A model generated the notes under the pieces. That model saw only the letters and a list, made by a program, of their open reading frames with translations. It was not told the DNA's origin and made no database searches. Shown here piece after piece: positions 51,076 through 59,981 of a DNA stretch of 64,000 nucleotides. This DNA is from Leifsonia sp. EB41 (GTDB taxonomy: Bacteria > Actinomycetota > Actinomycetes > Actinomycetales > Microbacteriaceae), in contig NZ_JBGCCJ010000001.1 of assembly GCF_041262565.1 (NCBI RefSeq), forward strand, positions 3,100,001-3,164,000, in the 5' to 3' direction. A program made the position numbers and the translations under genes. Position 1 is the first letter of the stretch; each line of letters opens with the position of its first letter.

Positions 51076-52440
51076 GTGAAGTACGCAGAGACCATCATCG
51101 ACTTGGTCGGCGACACTCCGCTCGTGAAGCTCAACCGGCTGACCGACGGAATCGCGGCGACGGTGCTCGTCAAACTCGAGTACCTGAACCCCGGAGGTTC
51201 GTCGAAGGACCGCATCGCCTCCCGCATCCTCGACGCGGCGGAGGCCGAGGGGCTGCTGAAGCCCGGCGGCACCATCGTGGAGCCGACGAGCGGCAACACC
51301 GGCGTGGGCCTCGCGCTCGTCGCCCAGCAGCGCGGCTACCGCTGCGTGTTCGTGCTGCCCGACAAGGTGGGCGAGGACAAGCGCAACGTGCTCACCGCCT
51401 ACGGCGCGGAGATCGTGGTGACGCCCACCTCGGTGCCTCCGGAGCACCCGGACTCCTACTACTCGGTGTCCGACCGGCTGGCGGCGGAGATCCCGGGGGC
51501 GTTCAAGCCCAACCAGTACTTCAACCCGAACGGCCCGCGCAGCCACTACGAGACCACCGGTCCGGAGATCTGGCGCGACACGGACGGCCGCATCACCCAC
51601 CTGGTGGCGGGCGTCGGCACCGGCGGCACCATCACGGGCACCGGACGCTACCTCAAGGAGGTCTCCGAGGGCCGCGTCCGCATCGTCGGCGCCGACCCGG
51701 AGGGCTCGGTCTACTCCGGCGGCACCGGGCGGCCGTACCTCGTGGAGGGCGTGGGCGAGGACTTCTGGCCCGGCGCATACGACCCCAGCGTGGTGGACGA
51801 GGTCATCCCGGTCAGCGACGCCGAGTCGTTCCACATGACCAGGCGGCTCGCCCGCGAGGAGGGCATCCTCGTCGGCGGCTCCAGCGGCATGGCCGTGGTG
51901 GCCGCGCTGCGCGCCGCGAAGGACCTCACCGCCGACGACATCGTGGTGGTCATCCTCCCGGACGGCGGCCGCGGCTACCTCGCGAAGATCTTCAACGACA
52001 AGTGGATGCGCTCCTACGGCTTCAGCGAGGTGCCGGACGAGGCGACCGTGCACGACGTCGTCCGCACCAAGCGCGGCGACCTGCCGGACCTCGTGCACGC
52101 GCACCCGTCCGACACCGTGCACGACGCCATCGAGATCATGAACACGTACGGCGTCTCGCAGCTCCCCGTGCTGACGGCGGAGCCGCCGGTCGTCATGGGC
52201 GAAGTCGCCGGAGCGCTCGACGAGCGCTCGCTGGTGGACGACGTGTTCGGCGGGCGCGCCAGGATGAACGACCCGGTCGGGGCGCACCTGGGCGAGCCGC
52301 TGCCGCTGATCGGCGTCAACGAGTCGGTCACGGCCGCGCGGGCGGCGCTCGCCGTCGCGAACGCGCTGCTGGTCACGGAGGACGGCAAGCCCGTCGCCGT
52401 GCTGACCCGGCAGGACCTCCTCACCTACCTGAGCGAATAG
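51076..52440 (+). CDS. cystathionine beta-synthase
   Basis: This 454-residue PLP enzyme makes cystathionine from serine and homocysteine. The N-terminal fold has GDTPLVKLNRL, the PLP lysine in NPGGSSKDRIASRI, the phosphate loop TSGNTGVGLA and GVGTGGTITG. The C-terminal part is a pair of CBS domains (HPSDTVHDAIEIMNTYGVSQ, then VNESVTAARAALAV...VAVLTRQDLLTYL). The GTG at 51076 has TACGGT 7 bases upstream (leaderless). The next gene, 40 bases on, is cystathionine gamma-synthase/lyase, completing a transsulfuration pair. O-acetylserine use is an alternative. Confidence 0.93.
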   Translation: MKYAETIIDLVGDTPLVKLNRLTDGIAATVLVKLEYLNPGGSSKDRIASRILDAAEAEGLLKPGGTIVEPTSGNTGVGLALVAQQRGYRCVFVLPDKVGEDKRNVLTAYGAEIVVTPTSVPPEHPDSYYSVSDRLAAEIPGAFKPNQYFNPNGPRSHYETTGPEIWRDTDGRITHLVAGVGTGGTITGTGRYLKEVSEGRVRIVGADPEGSVYSGGTGRPYLVEGVGEDFWPGAYDPSVVDEVIPVSDAESFHMTRRLAREEGILVGGSSGMAVVAALRAAKDLTADDIVVVILPDGGRGYLAKIFNDKWMRSYGFSEVPDEATVHDVVRTKRGDLPDLVHAHPSDTVHDAIEIMNTYGVSQLPVLTAEPPVVMGEVAGALDERSLVDDVFGGRARMNDPVGAHLGEPLPLIGVNESVTAARAALAVANALLVTEDGKPVAVLTRQDLLTYLSE

Positions 52441-52480
52441 CCGCTCGCACCTCAGCCCCCGCATCGAAGTAAGGATCACG

Positions 52481-53626
52481 ATGACCCACGGTTTCGCCAC
52501 GCGCGCCATCCACGTCGGCCAGGAGTTCGACCCGACCACGGGCGCGATCATCCCGCCGATCTACCAGACCTCGACGTTCGTGCAGGACGGCGTCGGCGGC
52601 CTCCGCGGCGGCTACGAGTACGGGCGCGCGGGCAACCCGACGCGCACCTCGCTGGAGACGCTGCTGGCCTCCCTGGAGGGCGGCGTGAGCGCGCTGTCGT
52701 TCGCCTCCGGCCTCGCGGCGGAGGACGCCCTGCTGCGCGCGGTGCTGCGCCCGGGCGACCACGTCGTGCTCGGCAATGACGTCTACGGCGGCACCCACCG
52801 GCTCATCAACCGCATCCACGGCGCCTGGGATGTGCGCAACACCACCGTCGACCTCGGCGACCTGGACGCCGTCCGCACCGCCCTCGGGACGGATCGGACC
52901 CGCGTGCTCTGGATCGAGACCCCGAGCAACCCGCTCATGAAGGTCAGCGACCTCGCGGCGCTCGTCGAGCTGGGTCACGCCGCGGGCGCGCTGGTCGTCG
53001 TGGACAACACGTTCGCGTCGCCCGCCCTCCAGCAGCCGCTGTCGTTCGGCGCGGACGTCGTGGTGCACTCCACCACGAAGTACCTCGGCGGCCACTCCGA
53101 CGTGATCGGCGGCGCCCTGGTCTTCGCCGACGCCGAGCTCGCCGAGAAGGCGCAGTTCATCCAGTTCGCGGCCGGCGCGGTGTCGTCGCCGATGGACGCC
53201 TGGCTCACCACCCGCGGCATCAAGACGCTCGACGTGCGGATGAAGCGGCACAGCGAGAACGCGCAGGCCATCGCGGAGGCGCTGGTCGGGCGCCAGGGGA
53301 TCGACGCGGTGTACTACCCCGGCCTCCCGGACCACCCCGGCCACGAGCTCGCCGCCCGGCAGATGAGCGGCTTCGGCGGCATGCTGTCGGTCGCGCTGAG
53401 CGGGGGAGCGGCGGCGGCGCGGCGGTTCGCGGAGTCGACCGAGGTGTTCCAGCTCGCGGAGTCGCTCGGCGGCGTGGAGTCCCTGATCGGCTACCCGTCG
53501 GAGATGACGCACGCGTCGGTGCGCGGCACCGAGCTGGAGGTCCCGGACAACGTCATCCGGCTGTCGGTCGGGATCGAGGACGTCTCCGACCTGCTGGCCG
53601 ACGTCGAGCAGGCGCTGGCCCGGTAG
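52481..53626 (+). CDS. cystathionine gamma-synthase/gamma-lyase (Cys/Met metabolism PLP enzyme)
   Basis: This 381-residue fold-type I PLP enzyme has FATRAIHVGQEFDPTTGAII, YEYGRAGNPTRTSLE, the PLP Asp region VVVDNTFASPALQQPL and the Schiff-base Lys in HSTTKYLGGHSDVIGG. The SLGGVESLIGYPSEMTHASV end is typical. It either forms cystathionine from activated homoserine or splits it to cysteine. The pairing with cystathionine beta-synthase favours the lyase direction, but sequence alone does not decide. AGTAAGGA precedes the ATG. Confidence 0.93.
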   Translation: MTHGFATRAIHVGQEFDPTTGAIIPPIYQTSTFVQDGVGGLRGGYEYGRAGNPTRTSLETLLASLEGGVSALSFASGLAAEDALLRAVLRPGDHVVLGNDVYGGTHRLINRIHGAWDVRNTTVDLGDLDAVRTALGTDRTRVLWIETPSNPLMKVSDLAALVELGHAAGALVVVDNTFASPALQQPLSFGADVVVHSTTKYLGGHSDVIGGALVFADAELAEKAQFIQFAAGAVSSPMDAWLTTRGIKTLDVRMKRHSENAQAIAEALVGRQGIDAVYYPGLPDHPGHELAARQMSGFGGMLSVALSGGAAAARRFAESTEVFQLAESLGGVESLIGYPSEMTHASVRGTELEVPDNVIRLSVGIEDVSDLLADVEQALAR

Positions 53627-53633
53627 TCCGGCC

Positions 53634-54149
53634 ATGACCTCCATCCGCCCGGCGCGCCCCGCCGACGCCGACGCCGTGCTGCGCCTGTTCGACGACGCGA
53701 TCGCCTGGTTCCTCACCATCGGGAACACCGGGCAGTGGGGCACCCAGCCGTTCTCGGAGCGGCCGGAGCAGGTGACCCGCGTGCAGGGCTGGGTCGCCGA
53801 GCCCGGGACGTGGATCGCCGAGCACCCGGAAGCGGGCGTCGTGGGCTTCCTCGCGCTCGGGGCGGCGACCGAGTACGTGCCGGCCGCGACCGAGCCGGAG
53901 CTGTACGTGCGCGTCCTGATCGGCTCCCGCGACCCGCGCGCCACGGGGACCGGCCGGCGGCTGCTGGACTTCGCCCACGAGGAGGCGCTCGCCGCAGGGG
54001 TCGGCACGCTGCGGGTCGACTGCTACGCGGGCGGGACCGGCGACCTGGTGCGCTGGTACGAGTCGTGCGGGTACACGCGCACCGACCGGTTCCTGGTCGG
54101 CGAGTGGCCGGGGCAGGTGCTCGAGCGGCGGGTCGTCCGCCCGGACTGA
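53634..54149 (+). CDS. GNAT-family N-acetyltransferase, 171 aa
   Basis: It has the fold IRPARPADADAVLRLFDDAI, VGFLALG, LYVRVLIGSRDPRATGTGRR with the acetyl-CoA loop, and LRVDCYAGGTGDLVRWYESC followed by GYTRTDRF. It starts 7 bases after the cystathionine gamma-synthase stop and may be cotranscribed with the sulfur amino acid genes. The substrate is unknown. Confidence 0.85.
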   Translation: MTSIRPARPADADAVLRLFDDAIAWFLTIGNTGQWGTQPFSERPEQVTRVQGWVAEPGTWIAEHPEAGVVGFLALGAATEYVPAATEPELYVRVLIGSRDPRATGTGRRLLDFAHEEALAAGVGTLRVDCYAGGTGDLVRWYESCGYTRTDRFLVGEWPGQVLERRVVRPD

Positions 54150-54219
54150 GCCGCGCTGGGCGGATTCACGGGTTACGGGGTATTGCTTCCCTGAGGACCC
54201 CTCACCGATAGTGGTTGTC

Positions 54220-55332
54220 GTGAGGACTTTCGGGGTGGAGGAAGAGCTCCTCTTGGTCGATGAACGCGGGATCGCGACTCCGGTCGCCCCGTACGCGCTG
54301 GCGGACGCTCCCGCCGGGACCGAGCTGCGGCTCGGCGCCGAGATCCAGCAGGAGATGATCGAGACGCAGACGCTCCCGCGCCTGACGACGCACGACCTGT
54401 ACGCGGACATCATGGAGGGGCGTACGCTCGCCGACACGCTCGCCCGGCGGCACGGCGCCAGGGCCGTGGCGGTCGCGATGTCGCCCCTGCCGCTGCGACC
54501 GCACGCCACACCGGACCCGCGCTACGACCAGATGATGGCCAGGTACGGGCTCACCGCGAAGGGCACGCTGGTCTGCGGCTGCCATGTGCACGTCGTGATC
54601 CACTCCCGCGAGGAGGGCGTCGCGGTCCTCGACCGCATCCGCACCTGGCTGCCCGCGCTGCTGGCGCTCACGGCCAACTCGCCGTTCGTCGGCGGCGTCG
54701 ACACCGGGCACGCCAGTTACCGGTTCGTGGCCTGGCACCAGTGGCAGAGCGCGGGGCCGACCGACGTGTTCGGGTCGGTGGAGGCCTACGACCGGTTCGA
54801 GCGGCTGCTCGTGGAGACCGGAGTCATCCTCGACAAGGCGATGCTCTACCTGGACGCGCGGGTCTCGCACAAGCAGCCGACCGTGGAGGTGCGGGTCGCG
54901 GACGTCTGCCTCGACGCGCGCGACACGGTCGTGCTGGCCGCATTGGTGCGCGCCCTCGTCGACACCGCCGTCGGCGAGTGGCGTTCTGGCGTCCCGCCGC
55001 TTGCGACGCCCTCCGCGGCCCTGCGGCTGGCCGAGTGGCAGGCGGCCCTGACCGGGGTCGGCGGCACGCTGCCGCATCCCGTGACCGGCCGCGAAGGCAC
55101 GGCGGTCGCCGCTCTCGACGCGCTGCTCGCCCACACGGCACGCGCGCTGGAGAGCTACGGTGACCTGGAGCTGGTGCGCCGCGGGGTGGACAGGATCCTG
55201 CGCAGCGGAGGCGGCGCGGGCCGTCAGCGGGCCGCCCACGCCCGGCGCGGACGGATGCGCGACGTCGTCGCCGAGGCGGTCGCGGTGACCCACGACGAGG
55301 GCGTCGAGGGCGACGGCCGGTTCGTGGCGTAG
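54220..55332 (+). CDS. carboxylate-amine ligase, YbdK/GCS2 type
   Basis: This 370-residue member of the glutamate-cysteine ligase 2 family has RTFGVEEELLLVDERG with the ATP/metal-binding Glu residues, EIQQEMIETQT, CGCHVHVVIHSREEG, LTANSPFVGGVDTGHASYRF and VEVRVADVCLDARDTV. It may make a gamma-glutamyl or other peptide bond, as in YbdK. GATAGT lies 7 bases before the GTG at 54220. An in-frame GTG at 54211 would add three Val-rich residues. Its position after the sulfur genes suggests a thiol-related ligase, by context only. Confidence 0.88.
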   Translation: MRTFGVEEELLLVDERGIATPVAPYALADAPAGTELRLGAEIQQEMIETQTLPRLTTHDLYADIMEGRTLADTLARRHGARAVAVAMSPLPLRPHATPDPRYDQMMARYGLTAKGTLVCGCHVHVVIHSREEGVAVLDRIRTWLPALLALTANSPFVGGVDTGHASYRFVAWHQWQSAGPTDVFGSVEAYDRFERLLVETGVILDKAMLYLDARVSHKQPTVEVRVADVCLDARDTVVLAALVRALVDTAVGEWRSGVPPLATPSAALRLAEWQAALTGVGGTLPHPVTGREGTAVAALDALLAHTARALESYGDLELVRRGVDRILRSGGGAGRQRAAHARRGRMRDVVAEAVAVTHDEGVEGDGRFVA

Positions 55333-55406
55333 CGATCCCTTCCGCCGGAGGCTCGACACGCTTACGCTTCGGACATGGGATGGAGGGCCGGGACGTGGAG
55401 GCGGAC

Positions 55407-55676
55407 ATGACGGGGAAGGAACTGGCCCACCAGCACGCCGTGTACACCTACGGCACGCTCCCGCTCACCCTGATGTACAGCCCGACGGCGACGGCGGCGT
55501 GGGAGGTGTACTTCGGCGGCGACTACCTCGGGCTCGTCGAGGAGTCGCACATCCCCGGCGACCCGTGGCCGGCGTTCGTGGCGCGGCCGCCGGGCGAGGA
55601 GGAGACCGGTGACGGCATCCCGGCGCGGGACTGGCGGGTCGCGGTGGAGCTGCTGGCGGCGCGGGCGGGGCTGTGA
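55407..55676 (+). CDS. small hypothetical protein, 89 aa
   Basis: The ATG at 55407 follows GGAGG at 5 bases. An in-frame ATG at 55380 would add nine residues and lies just 11 bases after TACGCT, a -10-like box. The product has mixed strands (HAVYTYGTLPLTLMYSPTAT; WEVYFGGDYLGLVEES) and an acidic middle. I recognise no family. It ends 10 bases before the convergent DUF1254 gene. Confidence 0.55.
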   Translation: MTGKELAHQHAVYTYGTLPLTLMYSPTATAAWEVYFGGDYLGLVEESHIPGDPWPAFVARPPGEEETGDGIPARDWRVAVELLAARAGL

Positions 55677-55686
55677 GGGACGCTCC

Positions 55687-57153
55687 TCAGTCGCTGGGCA
55701 CCGGCTCCGTCACGCGCTCGATTTCCGGCAGCCTCCAGGTTCCGTCGAACCACGGCTCCAGCGGCCCGTAGAGGCGGACCATCGGGAACCACGACTTGCC
55801 GGGCACGGTGCGGACCCAGTTCGACTCGTGCCCTGCCGGCGCGTGCGGACCGAACCAGAGCAGGTGCGAGCCGTCGGCGTCCGGCTTCACGGTGCCCGCG
55901 AGGCTCGACAGCGCGGGGTACGGGTTGTCCGGGAGCTGGAGCAGCGAGCGCGTCTGGGTGTCGTAGAGGTCGATGGACCAGAAGTTCTTCGCGGGCGCGT
56001 CGGCGGGGATGCGGAGCGTGTAGGTCGCGCCGCCGTCGAGCGCGTGCCCGTCGCCGTCCTCCGCGGTGTACGCGTACGCGGACCCCGCGCCCACCTGGGC
56101 GTGTGCCATCGCCGGTGTGATGACGGTTGCGAAATAGTGGAATTGCGTCCTGGCGTCCAAGAGCCGCGCGCCCTCGCGGAGGAACTCGTAGCTGCCGCCG
56201 ACGAACGCGTTCTTCCACGACGATCCGGACCAGTAGTACGCGGCGGGGTCGCGCGGCGCGAAGACGAGGGCGCGGGACATCGCCGCCCCGAGCCGGGCCC
56301 CGGCGTCGAGGAGCCGCGCCCGCTGCTCGTCGGGAGCGAACGGCTGCCCGTGCACCACACCCAGCGCAGCGAAGACGCCGGTGCGCTCCGGGTCGAGCGC
56401 GTCGAGCGGCTCCTCCTGGACGATCTGGTCGATCTCCCGGAAGAACTCGAGGTCGTTCGAGTGCACGGTGTTCTGCCGCACGTCGGCGATGTTGAGGAAG
56501 GTGTTCTCGCGAGGGTGGTCCGCTTCGGCGAGCGGGTAGATGCGCGTCGTCTTCATAGCGGGCACGCCGCCGAGCGTGCGGAGGACGACCCAGTTGCTGT
56601 AGGTGGCCGGGCGCAGCACGAAGTAGCCTTCCGGGTCCGCGCCCTCCCAGCCCGGGGGAAGGAACAGGTACTTCCCGCCCGCGCCGCGGTCGGGACCCGC
56701 GATGCCCATGTCGGTCACATACCGGAACCAGAAGTCGTCCACCACGCACAGCGACTCCGGTGGCGCCTCGATGACGGTCGGACCCCACGCCTTCAGGTCG
56801 AGGAAGGTCGTGCCATAGGTGGTCTCCGTGTTCGGCGTCAGGTAGAGGCCGCCCGAGTTCGCGCGCGGGTCGGTGTAGCCGACGATGTCGGGGGAGGTGA
56901 CCCCCGCGGTGCGCAGGCCGCTGCGCAGCGCCACGAGCGACGCCCCCGGGATCCCGATCAGGAACGCCTCCGCGGCGCGCATCAGGTCGAGGGCGTCGTA
57001 GAGCGCGCCCACCGACGTCGGGCGTGGCACCCCGTCGAAGAACTCGAAGGCGCCGAACGGCGTCGCCAGCTCATCCGGCGTCGAGATGCGCTGCACGGCC
57101 TCCCGCAACTGCTCCGCGGTCAGCCCCGCACCCGGTGTCCCCTCGATCGGCAT
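55687..57153 (-). CDS. DUF1254/DUF1214-domain protein, 488 aa
   Basis: The N-terminal DUF1254 region (PDIVGYTDPRANSGGLYLTP, NTETTYGTTFLDLKAWGPTV) and C-terminal DUF1214 region (YTLRIPADAPAKNFWSIDLY, DTQTRSLLQL, GKSWFPMVRLYGPLEPWFDG) are both present and in the usual order. No signal peptide is visible, although many relatives are exported. The biochemical role of the family is not established. It is a single gene facing the 89-residue ORF. The ATG at 57153 has GGGGAGG upstream. Confidence 0.85.
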   Translation of the reverse strand: MPIEGTPGAGLTAEQLREAVQRISTPDELATPFGAFEFFDGVPRPTSVGALYDALDLMRAAEAFLIGIPGASLVALRSGLRTAGVTSPDIVGYTDPRANSGGLYLTPNTETTYGTTFLDLKAWGPTVIEAPPESLCVVDDFWFRYVTDMGIAGPDRGAGGKYLFLPPGWEGADPEGYFVLRPATYSNWVVLRTLGGVPAMKTTRIYPLAEADHPRENTFLNIADVRQNTVHSNDLEFFREIDQIVQEEPLDALDPERTGVFAALGVVHGQPFAPDEQRARLLDAGARLGAAMSRALVFAPRDPAAYYWSGSSWKNAFVGGSYEFLREGARLLDARTQFHYFATVITPAMAHAQVGAGSAYAYTAEDGDGHALDGGATYTLRIPADAPAKNFWSIDLYDTQTRSLLQLPDNPYPALSSLAGTVKPDADGSHLLWFGPHAPAGHESNWVRTVPGKSWFPMVRLYGPLEPWFDGTWRLPEIERVTEPVPSD

Positions 57154-57233
57154 GGCACGTCCTCCCCGTGGCCGGTCGGTCCGGCCGATGGCGGGAAAAT
57201 AACGTGGAACGCGAGAGGGCGTCTAGAGGCGGG

Positions 57234-57440
57234 TCAGAACGCGAACTGCGCCCACTCCGTCCGGTCGAGGCTCACGCGCTCGCCGTGCCTCTCCACCACC
57301 CAGTGCGAGGGCGTCCCCGCCAGATACGTGCAGAGCACGGTCTCACTGCTCCAGCCGTCCGCGGACCGGATCCATCTCACCAGATGGATGTCCTGGCCCG
57401 GTTTCGGCGCGTTCCCGATCGGCGTCTCGTAGGTCGTCAC
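57234..57440 (-). CDS. small hypothetical protein, 68 aa
   Basis: The GTG at 57440 follows GGGGAGGGG by about 6 bases. The product is a compact mixed fold (YETPIGNAPKPGQDIHLVRW, CTYLAGTPSHWVVERHGERV) with many Trp and charged residues. No family is recognised. An in-frame ATG at 57551 would add 37 low-complexity residues. It lies 80 bases before the DUF1254 start on the same strand. Confidence 0.55.
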   Translation of the reverse strand: MTTYETPIGNAPKPGQDIHLVRWIRSADGWSSETVLCTYLAGTPSHWVVERHGERVSLDRTEWAQFAF

Positions 57441-57604
57441 GCTGCACCCCTCCCCAGTTGTGCAACCGGTCCCTGGGTCGTCGGAGGTGCGCCTGACATC
57501 GCTTCCGCCGGCTCGGGACTGGCTCCTGGACCACACCCTAGTGGGGTACAAGCCCGGGGGACAAGAGGAACGGGGTGAACAGGAGGGGACAGCTCGTGGT
57601 CCGT

Positions 57605-57766
57605 TCAGATTCCGGGGTCGTCCTCGTCGTCCGCCGCCGCGTCGTCCTCCGGCTCGAAGACGCCGTCGGCGTCGTACGGTCCGCCGCCTTCGCCCTCGGC
57701 CAGGGCGTCGACGTCGATGGGCTCGCCGGAGGGGGTCTCCGGCCAGTTCTCTCGTTCATCGGTCAT
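57605..57766 (-). CDS. small acidic hypothetical protein, 53 aa
   Basis: This short gene starts at the ATG at 57766, with TACCAT 6 bases upstream, and reads MTDERENWPETPSGEPIDVD onward to ...AADDEDDPGI. About one third of the residues are Asp or Glu, with only two basic residues, so it is probably unstructured. High third-position GC supports coding. It is divergent from the aldo/keto reductase. The function is unknown. Confidence 0.6.
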   Translation of the reverse strand: MTDERENWPETPSGEPIDVDALAEGEGGGPYDADGVFEPEDDAAADDEDDPGI

Positions 57767-57858
57767 GCCGTGATGGTAGGGCCGATCGCGGTACTCGCAG
57801 TACCTCCCATTCGTGCGGTGTCCCCGCGTAACGTCGTGGGGGAGAGGAGAACGAGACT

Positions 57859-58827
57859 ATGGAGTACACACGACTGGGGTCGACCGGCCTGACGGTCAGC
57901 CGCCTCGCACTGGGCTGCATGAGCTTCGGCGACACATCGCGCGGCTTCAACGAGTGGGCACTGGACGACGAGGGCGCCGCACCGATCTTCCGCCAGGCCG
58001 TTGAGGCCGGCATCACCTTCTGGGACACCGCCAACGTCTACGGCTTCGGCAGCTCGGAGGAGATCGTCGGCCGCGCCATCCGCGAGTACACGAAGCGCGA
58101 GGACATCGTGCTGGCGACCAAGCTGAACTTCAAGATGCACGACGGCCCCGGCGGCGCGGGCCTCTCGCGCCGCGCGATCCTCGAGCAGATCGACGCCTCG
58201 CTGCAGCGACTCGGCACCGACTTCGTCGACCTCTACCAGATCCACCGCTTCGACCCGCTGACCCCGGCGGAGGAGACGATGGAGGCGCTGCACGACGTGG
58301 TCAAGGCGGGCAAGGCCCGCTACATCGGCGCCTCGTCGATGTGGGCGTGGCAGTTCGCCAAGCTCCAGCACGCGGCCGACCTCGGCGGCTGGACGCGGTT
58401 CGCGACCATGCAGGACCAGTACAGCCTGATGATGCGCGAGGAGGAGCGGGAGATGTTCCCGCTGCTGGCGGACCAGGGCGTCGGCAGCCTCCCATGGAGC
58501 CCGCTCGCGAAGGGCCGGCTGACGCGGCCGTGGGGCGAGCAGACGCTGCGCGGCGAGACCGACCCACTGCAGGCGCGGTACTCCGAGGAGCACGACAAGC
58601 CGATCGCGGAGGCCGTGCAGCGGGTTGCGGAGGCGCGCGGCGTCCCGATGGCGCAGGTCGCGCTGGCCTGGGTGCTGCGCAACCCGGTCGTGGACGCCCC
58701 GATCGTCGGCGCGACGAAGCCGCACCACCTCCCGGACGCCGTGGCGGCCGTGCACCTGGAGCTGACGGAGGACGAGGTGCACGCGCTCGAAGAGCCCTAC
58801 ACGGTCACGATGCCGACGGGGTTCTGA
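57859..58827 (+). CDS. aldo/keto reductase
   Basis: This 322-residue NADPH-dependent barrel enzyme begins YTRLGSTGLTVSRLALGCMS. The catalytic tetrad is Asp in TFWDTANVYGFG with its Tyr, Lys in VLATKLNF and His in YQIHRFDPLTP. The end RGVPMAQVALAWVLRNPVVD followed by APIVGATKPHHL is typical of YajO/Gcy-like groups. AGGAGAACGAG precedes the ATG. The 50-bp palindrome follows 12 bases after the stop. It probably reduces aldehydes or ketones, substrate unknown. Confidence 0.92.
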   Translation: MEYTRLGSTGLTVSRLALGCMSFGDTSRGFNEWALDDEGAAPIFRQAVEAGITFWDTANVYGFGSSEEIVGRAIREYTKREDIVLATKLNFKMHDGPGGAGLSRRAILEQIDASLQRLGTDFVDLYQIHRFDPLTPAEETMEALHDVVKAGKARYIGASSMWAWQFAKLQHAADLGGWTRFATMQDQYSLMMREEEREMFPLLADQGVGSLPWSPLAKGRLTRPWGEQTLRGETDPLQARYSEEHDKPIAEAVQRVAEARGVPMAQVALAWVLRNPVVDAPIVGATKPHHLPDAVAAVHLELTEDEVHALEEPYTVTMPTGF

Positions 58828-58838
58828 CCGCGAACGAA

Positions 58839-58888
58839 CTGACAGGACACGCCGCCCGCGATGTTGTCGAGGCGGCGTGTCCTGTCAG
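58839..58888. repeat. 50-bp palindromic repeat, copy 2 (shared terminator)
   Basis: The arms CTGACAGGACACGCCGCC pair perfectly over 18 bp with a 14-base loop. Left flank CGCGAACGAA is the same as in copy 1 at 22514. It lies between convergent aldo/keto reductase and thioredoxin genes and overlaps the thioredoxin stop. Confidence 0.85.
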
Positions 58889-59274
58889 TTAGATCGTTGG
58901 GCCCCGGGCTCCTCGGCCTTCGCCTCGGCGATGGACGCGCGGACCGCGTCCATGTCGAGCGCCTTGACCTGGGTGATCAGGTCCTGGAAGGTCGGGGCGG
59001 GGAGTGCGCCCGGCTGCGAGAACACCAGGATGCCGTCGCGGAACGCCATCAGCGTCGGGATGGAGGTGATCCCGGCGGAGGCGGCGAGCGCCTGCTCGGC
59101 CTCGGTGTCGACCTTGCCGAACACGACGTCGGTGTGCTCCTGCGACGCCTTCTCGAAGACCGGGCCGAACATGCGGCACGGGCCGCACCATTCCGCCCAG
59201 AAGTCGACGAAGACGATGTCGTTCTCGGTGATCTTGGACTCGATGTTCTGAGCGGTGAGCTCGACGGTAGCCAT
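58885..59274 (-). CDS. thioredoxin
   Basis: This 129-residue cytoplasmic disulfide reductase has the active site W-C-G-P-C in FWAEWCGPCRMFGPVFEKAS, the cis-Pro region ITSIPTLMAFRDG and the usual starting strand. The tail after residue 105 is somewhat long (ALDMDAVRASIAEAKAEEPG). It is a second-type thioredoxin and not obviously linked to a reductase gene here. The stop overlaps the 50-bp palindrome. Confidence 0.93.
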   Translation of the reverse strand: MATVELTAQNIESKITENDIVFVDFWAEWCGPCRMFGPVFEKASQEHTDVVFGKVDTEAEQALAASAGITSIPTLMAFRDGILVFSQPGALPAPTFQDLITQVKALDMDAVRASIAEAKAEEPGAQRSN

Positions 59275-59372
59275 GACGAGTGCAACGGCACGCCGGCCTC
59301 CGACATTCCCCGTCCGCCATCGAGCAGGAATGGAGAAGCACCCCGGCCGTGCCCGCGCCTACCGTGATTCCC

Positions 59373-59981
59373 ATGACCTCCATCGACCACATCACCCTCG
59401 AGGTGGCGGACGCCTCCGCCGCCCAGCAGTTCTACGACGCCGCCTTCGGGCTCGGCGACCGGGTGCGCGTGCGCGCCTCCGACACCCCCTCCACCGGCTT
59501 CCGCGGCTACACGATGTCCATCACGGTCGCTCAGCCGGCCGACGTGACCGCCTACGTGGAGGCCGCGCTCGCCGCGGGCGCGACGACCATCAAGCCGGTC
59601 GCCAAGAGCTTCTGGGGCGTCGGCGGCACCGTGCAGGCGCCGGACGGCGCGATCTGGAAGATCGCGACCTCCGAGAAGAAGGACTCCGGCCCGGCCAAGC
59701 GCGAGCCCGAGTCGGTCGTGCTGCTGCTCGGCGTCGACGATGTGGGCGCGAGCAAGCAGTTCTACGCCGCACGCGGCCTCCCGGTCGGCAAGAGCTTCGG
59801 CTCCTACGTGCAGTTCGACCTGAAGGACAGCCCGGTGCAGCTCGGCCTCTACAAGCGGCGGGCGCTGGCCAAGGACGCGGGCGTCGCGGAGGACGGGTCC
59901 GGCTCGCACCGCATCGTCATCGGCGGCGAAAGCGCAGCGACCGATCCGGACGGCTTCGCCTGGGAGACCGCAGCCGACTGA
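59373..59981 (+). CDS. VOC/glyoxalase-family protein, 202 aa
   Basis: Two beta-alpha-beta-beta-beta modules are visible: IDHITLEVADASAAQQFYDA, then ESVVLLLGVDDVGASKQFYA with GSHRIVIGGESAATDPDGFA at the end. Conserved His and Glu residues suggest metal binding in the first half only, so it may be a binding protein or a dioxygenase/lyase relative. TACCGT lies 7 bases before the ATG (leaderless). The stop TGA is the first codon of a 17-base tandem repeat. Confidence 0.82.
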   Translation: MTSIDHITLEVADASAAQQFYDAAFGLGDRVRVRASDTPSTGFRGYTMSITVAQPADVTAYVEAALAAGATTIKPVAKSFWGVGGTVQAPDGAIWKIATSEKKDSGPAKREPESVVLLLGVDDVGASKQFYAARGLPVGKSFGSYVQFDLKDSPVQLGLYKRRALAKDAGVAEDGSGSHRIVIGGESAATDPDGFAWETAAD

